A stretch of 7,876 bases of DNA, taken from positions 1 through 7,876 of the forward strand of contig CAMLIF010000147.1 of the NCBI GenBank assembly GCA_946479985.1, written 5' to 3'. The DNA is from an uncultured Flavobacteriales bacterium (GTDB taxonomy: Bacteria > Bacteroidota > Bacteroidia > Flavobacteriales > Crocinitomicaceae). Under the pieces are notes generated by a model, which was not told where the DNA came from, did not search any database, and saw nothing but the letters and a program-made list of their open reading frames with translations. Numbering within the stretch: position 1 is the first letter of the stretch; each line of letters starts with the position of its first letter. Below, piece after piece: positions 5,544 through 7,876 of this stretch. The translations under genes were made by a program, and so were the position numbers.

Positions 5544-7382
5544 TTAAAAGAGTTGTAAGATGCTTTCATTGCTGAAAAACGAAATTATTTTTTTTCCTGA
5601 AGGTGAATAAGTGTGCTCCGGATAGGCAAACAGTTGATCGATCAAACTTTGGATTTGCTGATCTTCTGAAGGCATTCTGAACGACATACTTCCCGCAAAT
5701 GCTAATTGACTGATAACTGCATGTGCAACCTCGCCTTTATCAATTTCCTGCAGCTGGAATAATTCCAAAAGTTTGTCGATACACGAAATCACGGTCGATT
5801 CATCCAAAATAGCCGGCATTCCATTCAATAAGAACGTGTCTTCGTCAAAACTCCATGAAAAACCAATGCGTTCCAGCGTAGTTCGGTTTTCGTCCCAAGC
5901 CCGTTGTTCCTGTTTACTGAATGGTTTGTCTAACGGAAAGATCAGTTGCTGAGAAGCAAGCGGATTCATCATAAACCCATTCATCATTTGTTCGTAGATC
6001 AGGCGTTCCTGTGCTCTTCGCGCCTGAATAATGATCAATCCGTTACTGTGATTGGCAATAATGAAACTGTTTTTCAGAATGAACGGTTTCTGGATCAAAT
6101 GCGTATCCAATTCAATTTCCTGTTGTGCTGCAATAGGTTGTTCCGGTTCCTGATGTTCATCTTTTTCCCAGAAATTCTCCCATTTTTGTTCTGCCTGACT
6201 TCCGAAACCTAATTTATTCAGGCTGGAAGAATTCGAAGTTGCGCCCGAAGAGCGTTGCGCCGGAACAGAAGTTGGATGAAAAGGATTGTAGTTCGGGTTT
6301 ACCTGGATAACGGGTTCCTTTGGAATTTCCTGAAGATTGGAATAACTCAGATCGAAACTTGCTTCACGGTCGAAATCCAAAGTAGGAGTGATGTTGAATC
6401 TTCCCAAACTGGATCTGACAGCACTTTTCAAAATGGCGTAAATAGCTTTGTCTTCTTCGAACTTAATTTCTGTTTTTGTTGGATGAACATTTACGTCAAT
6501 TGCTTTCGGATCAACCGTCAGATAAAGGAAATAACTCGGATAATGTTTTGCATCCAGTAATTGGTCGAAAGCACTTGCAACTGCATGGTTGAAGTACGTA
6601 TCCTTAAAAAAACGATCGTTCACAAAGAAAAACTGCTCTCCGCGCGATTTTTTTGAAGCCTCCGGTTTACCAATGAAACCTTCAATTTTTACAATATCTG
6701 TATGTTCAACTATTGGAACCAGTTTGTCGTTGTAATTTCTCCCGAAAATGTCAACGATGCGTTTTCGCAATGGTGCCGATTCCAGATTGTGAATTTGCTG
6801 CGAATTGTGAAACAGTTTAAAGCTCAAATCCGGATGTGCCAAAACAATGCGCTCAAACTCATCACAAATGTGTTTCATTTCCACCTGGTCCGATTTCAGA
6901 AAATTACGTCGTGCAGGAACGTTGAAGAAAAGGTTCTTTACTTCGAACGACGACCCGAATGCAGTTGGTTCCGTTTCATGTTTCTGAACAGCACTTCCTT
7001 CCATTTGTAGAACTGTTCCCAGCTCATCTTCCTGTCGGCGAGTTTTTAGTGTAACATGCGCAATCGCACCTATTGAAGCCAGTGCTTCACCACGAAATCC
7101 TTTAGTCGAAAGCGCAAACAAATCATCAGCATGTGCTATTTTACTTGTAGCATGTCGTTCAAATGCCATTCGGGAATCCAAGAATGACATTCCTTTTCCA
7201 TTATCAATAATATGGATGGAAGTTCGGCCTGCATCTACGATACGAAGTTCAATTTTTGTCGCACCGGCGTCAATGCTGTTTTCCATCAATTCCTTCACTA
7301 CTGAGGCTGGTCGTTGAACAACTTCACCGGCAGCAATTTGATTAGCAATGTGATCGGGTAATAAACGAATGATATCTGACAT
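5544..7382 (-). CDS. mutL: DNA mismatch repair protein MutL
   Basis: MutL couples mismatch recognition by MutS to strand removal. The 612-residue product has the full N-terminal GHKL ATPase: ANQIAAGEVVQRPASVVKEL with catalytic Glu31, Asn35 (metal), DNGKGM (60-65), RHATSKI (76-82) and GFRGEAL (95-101). The transducer domain follows, with HPTKTEIKF at 300-308. A flexible linker (about 335-425) leads to the C-terminal dimerisation domain (about 430-612). A likely beta-clamp-binding motif QQLIFP lies at 478-483. The endonuclease site looks lost: the DQHAAxERxxYE motif reads QARRAQERLIYE (453-464; Asp and His replaced) and the terminal CPHGRP-like motif reads SPSGKK (593-598; no Cys or His). The protein may therefore act as a non-nicking MutL; I cannot say whether that is common in its clade. 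It is the first gene of a four-gene operon, with the ATG at 7382 giving the usual N-terminus. Confidence 0.97.
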   Translation of the reverse strand: MSDIIRLLPDHIANQIAAGEVVQRPASVVKELMENSIDAGATKIELRIVDAGRTSIHIIDNGKGMSFLDSRMAFERHATSKIAHADDLFALSTKGFRGEALASIGAIAHVTLKTRRQEDELGTVLQMEGSAVQKHETEPTAFGSSFEVKNLFFNVPARRNFLKSDQVEMKHICDEFERIVLAHPDLSFKLFHNSQQIHNLESAPLRKRIVDIFGRNYNDKLVPIVEHTDIVKIEGFIGKPEASKKSRGEQFFFVNDRFFKDTYFNHAVASAFDQLLDAKHYPSYFLYLTVDPKAIDVNVHPTKTEIKFEEDKAIYAILKSAVRSSLGRFNITPTLDFDREASFDLSYSNLQEIPKEPVIQVNPNYNPFHPTSVPAQRSSGATSNSSSLNKLGFGSQAEQKWENFWEKDEHQEPEQPIAAQQEIELDTHLIQKPFILKNSFIIANHSNGLIIIQARRAQERLIYEQMMNGFMMNPLASQQLIFPLDKPFSKQEQRAWDENRTTLERIGFSWSFDEDTFLLNGMPAILDESTVISCIDKLLELFQLQEIDKGEVAHAVISQLAFAGSMSFRMPSEDQQIQSLIDQLFAYPEHTYSPSGKKIISFFSNESILQLF

Positions 7383-7400
7383 AAACCTTGAACTGTTTTT

Positions 7401-7412
7401 GAGCCGGGGCTC
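7401..7412 (-). promoter_or_regulatory. Short inverted repeat in the mutL leader
   Basis: GAGCCGGGGCTC is an inverted repeat (GAGCC/GGCTC) in the presumed mutL leader, between the promoter at 7418-7452 and the start codon at 7382. An SD-like AAAGGAG overlaps it on the minus strand but sits far too far upstream (about 30 nt) for the mutL start. The stem is GC-rich in an AT-rich context; the loop is very small, so only about four pairs would form in RNA. No function can be assigned. Confidence 0.2.
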
Positions 7413-7417
7413 CTTTA

Positions 7418-7452
7418 CAAAATTAGTAGAAAAAGCTCCGTGACCGCGCCAA
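7418..7452 (-). promoter_or_regulatory. Candidate promoter of the mutL-rhomboid-rhomboid-EEP operon
   Basis: On the minus strand TAATTTTG (7418-7425) matches the Bacteroidota -7 consensus TAnnTTTG exactly. A TTG at 7450-7452 lies 24 nt upstream, one more than the usual 17-23 spacing. It would give a leader of about 30 nt before the mutL ATG. All later genes of the operon have at most 2 nt before them, so this is probably the main promoter for all four. Confidence 0.45.
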
Positions 7453-7515
7453 TTTCAACAATTCTTGTTCCAAATCTTTCCACCTGACAATGCGACAGTT
7501 TCCTGTTGAAAAATG

Positions 7516-7523
7516 TATTTTTG
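7516..7523 (+). promoter_or_regulatory. Candidate -7 promoter element of the GH3 gene
   Basis: TATTTTTG matches TAnnTTTG exactly and lies 23 nt before the ATG at 7547, giving a short leader typical of Bacteroidota. No clear -33 TTG is found at the right distance. A near match, TAATTTGG (7532-7539), has a TTG 23 nt upstream (7506-7508) but would start transcription almost at the ATG. Confidence 0.35.
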
Positions 7524-7546
7524 TATTCAACTAATTTGGATACGAA

Positions 7547-7876
7547 ATGAAGAGATTTCTTCTTTACCTTGGAATCAGCGCTATGTTCGCAGTTATTTTG
7601 GCTGCTGTGACAAAAATTCCGACAAAAAAACATTCTCCATTGAATCGAACCACGCTTTCAGAGGAGGAATGGGTAAAGCAGCAAATGGCTAAAATGACTA
7701 CCGAGGATAAGATCGCTCAATCGTTTATGGTTGCTTGCTGGTCGAATAAAGGGAACGATCATTTGATGGAAGTATCCAATTACATTTCTGATGACAAAGT
7801 TGGTGGAGTGATCTTTTTCCAGGGTGAGAAAGAGAATCTGGCAAAAGCAATTTCTACTTTTCAGGCGAAAGCACAA
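7547..7876 (+). CDS. Glycoside hydrolase family 3 protein, N-terminal part (probable beta-N-acetylhexosaminidase)
   Basis: The frame is open to the right edge with 110 codons visible, so the stop and most of the protein lie outside. The start MKRFLLYLGISAMFAVILAAV is an uncleaved or cleavable signal segment without a lipobox Cys, pointing to export to the periplasm. After a short spacer comes EEEWVKQQMAKMTTEDKIAQ (about 39-58), then KVGGVIFFQGEKENLAKAISTFQ (about 84-106). The 'M…M…EKI.Q…' helix followed by 'GG(V/I).FFQG…FQ' is the usual beginning of the GH3 (NagZ-like) TIM barrel in Bacteroidota. Many such proteins there also carry a C-terminal beta-lactamase-like domain and act in peptidoglycan recycling; whether this one does cannot be seen. 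The gene is divergent from mutL, with 164 bases between the two starts. Confidence 0.8.
   Translation, partial: MKRFLLYLGISAMFAVILAAVTKIPTKKHSPLNRTTLSEEEWVKQQMAKMTTEDKIAQSFMVACWSNKGNDHLMEVSNYISDDKVGGVIFFQGEKENLAKAISTFQAKAQ

Noticed and set aside
7658..7876. Minus-strand open frame at the right edge
   Set aside because: It is antisense to the GH3 coding sequence, which has a proper start, signal segment and family motifs.

Overview
The window looks like a piece of a Bacteroidota chromosome, most likely Flavobacteriales. Three things suggest this: AT-rich DNA with few Shine-Dalgarno sequences, exact matches to the Bacteroidota -7 promoter element TAnnTTTG, and a run of typical Bacteroidota protein families. 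The order mutL - rhomboid - rhomboid - endonuclease/exonuclease/phosphatase (EEP) protein is one I associate with Flavobacteriales (Fluviicola-like genomes come to mind), but no database was consulted.

Layout. Positions 2-607 (+) hold the 3' end of an outer-membrane beta-barrel porin. Positions 608-1140 have no convincing gene, but 825-1051 contains nested inverted repeats that could be a structured RNA or a small inserted element. At 1141-1563 (-) is a small lipocalin-like lipoprotein. It is divergent from a phosphotransferase of the APH/homoserine-kinase-II type (+, best start 1767, end 2762). That gene converges, with only 4 nt between stop codons, on a compact minus-strand operon covering 2767-7382. 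In transcription order the operon is mutL, rhomboid protease, second rhomboid protease with a C-terminal cytoplasmic tail, and a membrane-anchored EEP protein. Its gaps are 2 nt, 2 nt and an 8-nt overlap. Divergent from mutL at 7547 (+) is the 5' end of a secreted glycoside hydrolase family 3 protein, cut by the window edge.

How the genes relate. The four-gene operon combines DNA mismatch repair (MutL), intramembrane proteolysis (two rhomboids with complete catalytic residues) and a probably periplasmic phosphoesterase. Co-transcription is well supported by spacing, but a shared pathway is not shown by the sequence. The flanking genes (porin, lipoprotein, GH3) are cell-envelope functions and appear to be independent units.

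This is mostly an ordinary housekeeping/envelope region, and I see no defence island, CRISPR array, IS element, tRNA or rRNA. The two observations most worth checking are the structured segment at 825-1051 and the apparent loss of the endonuclease metal-binding motifs in MutL.
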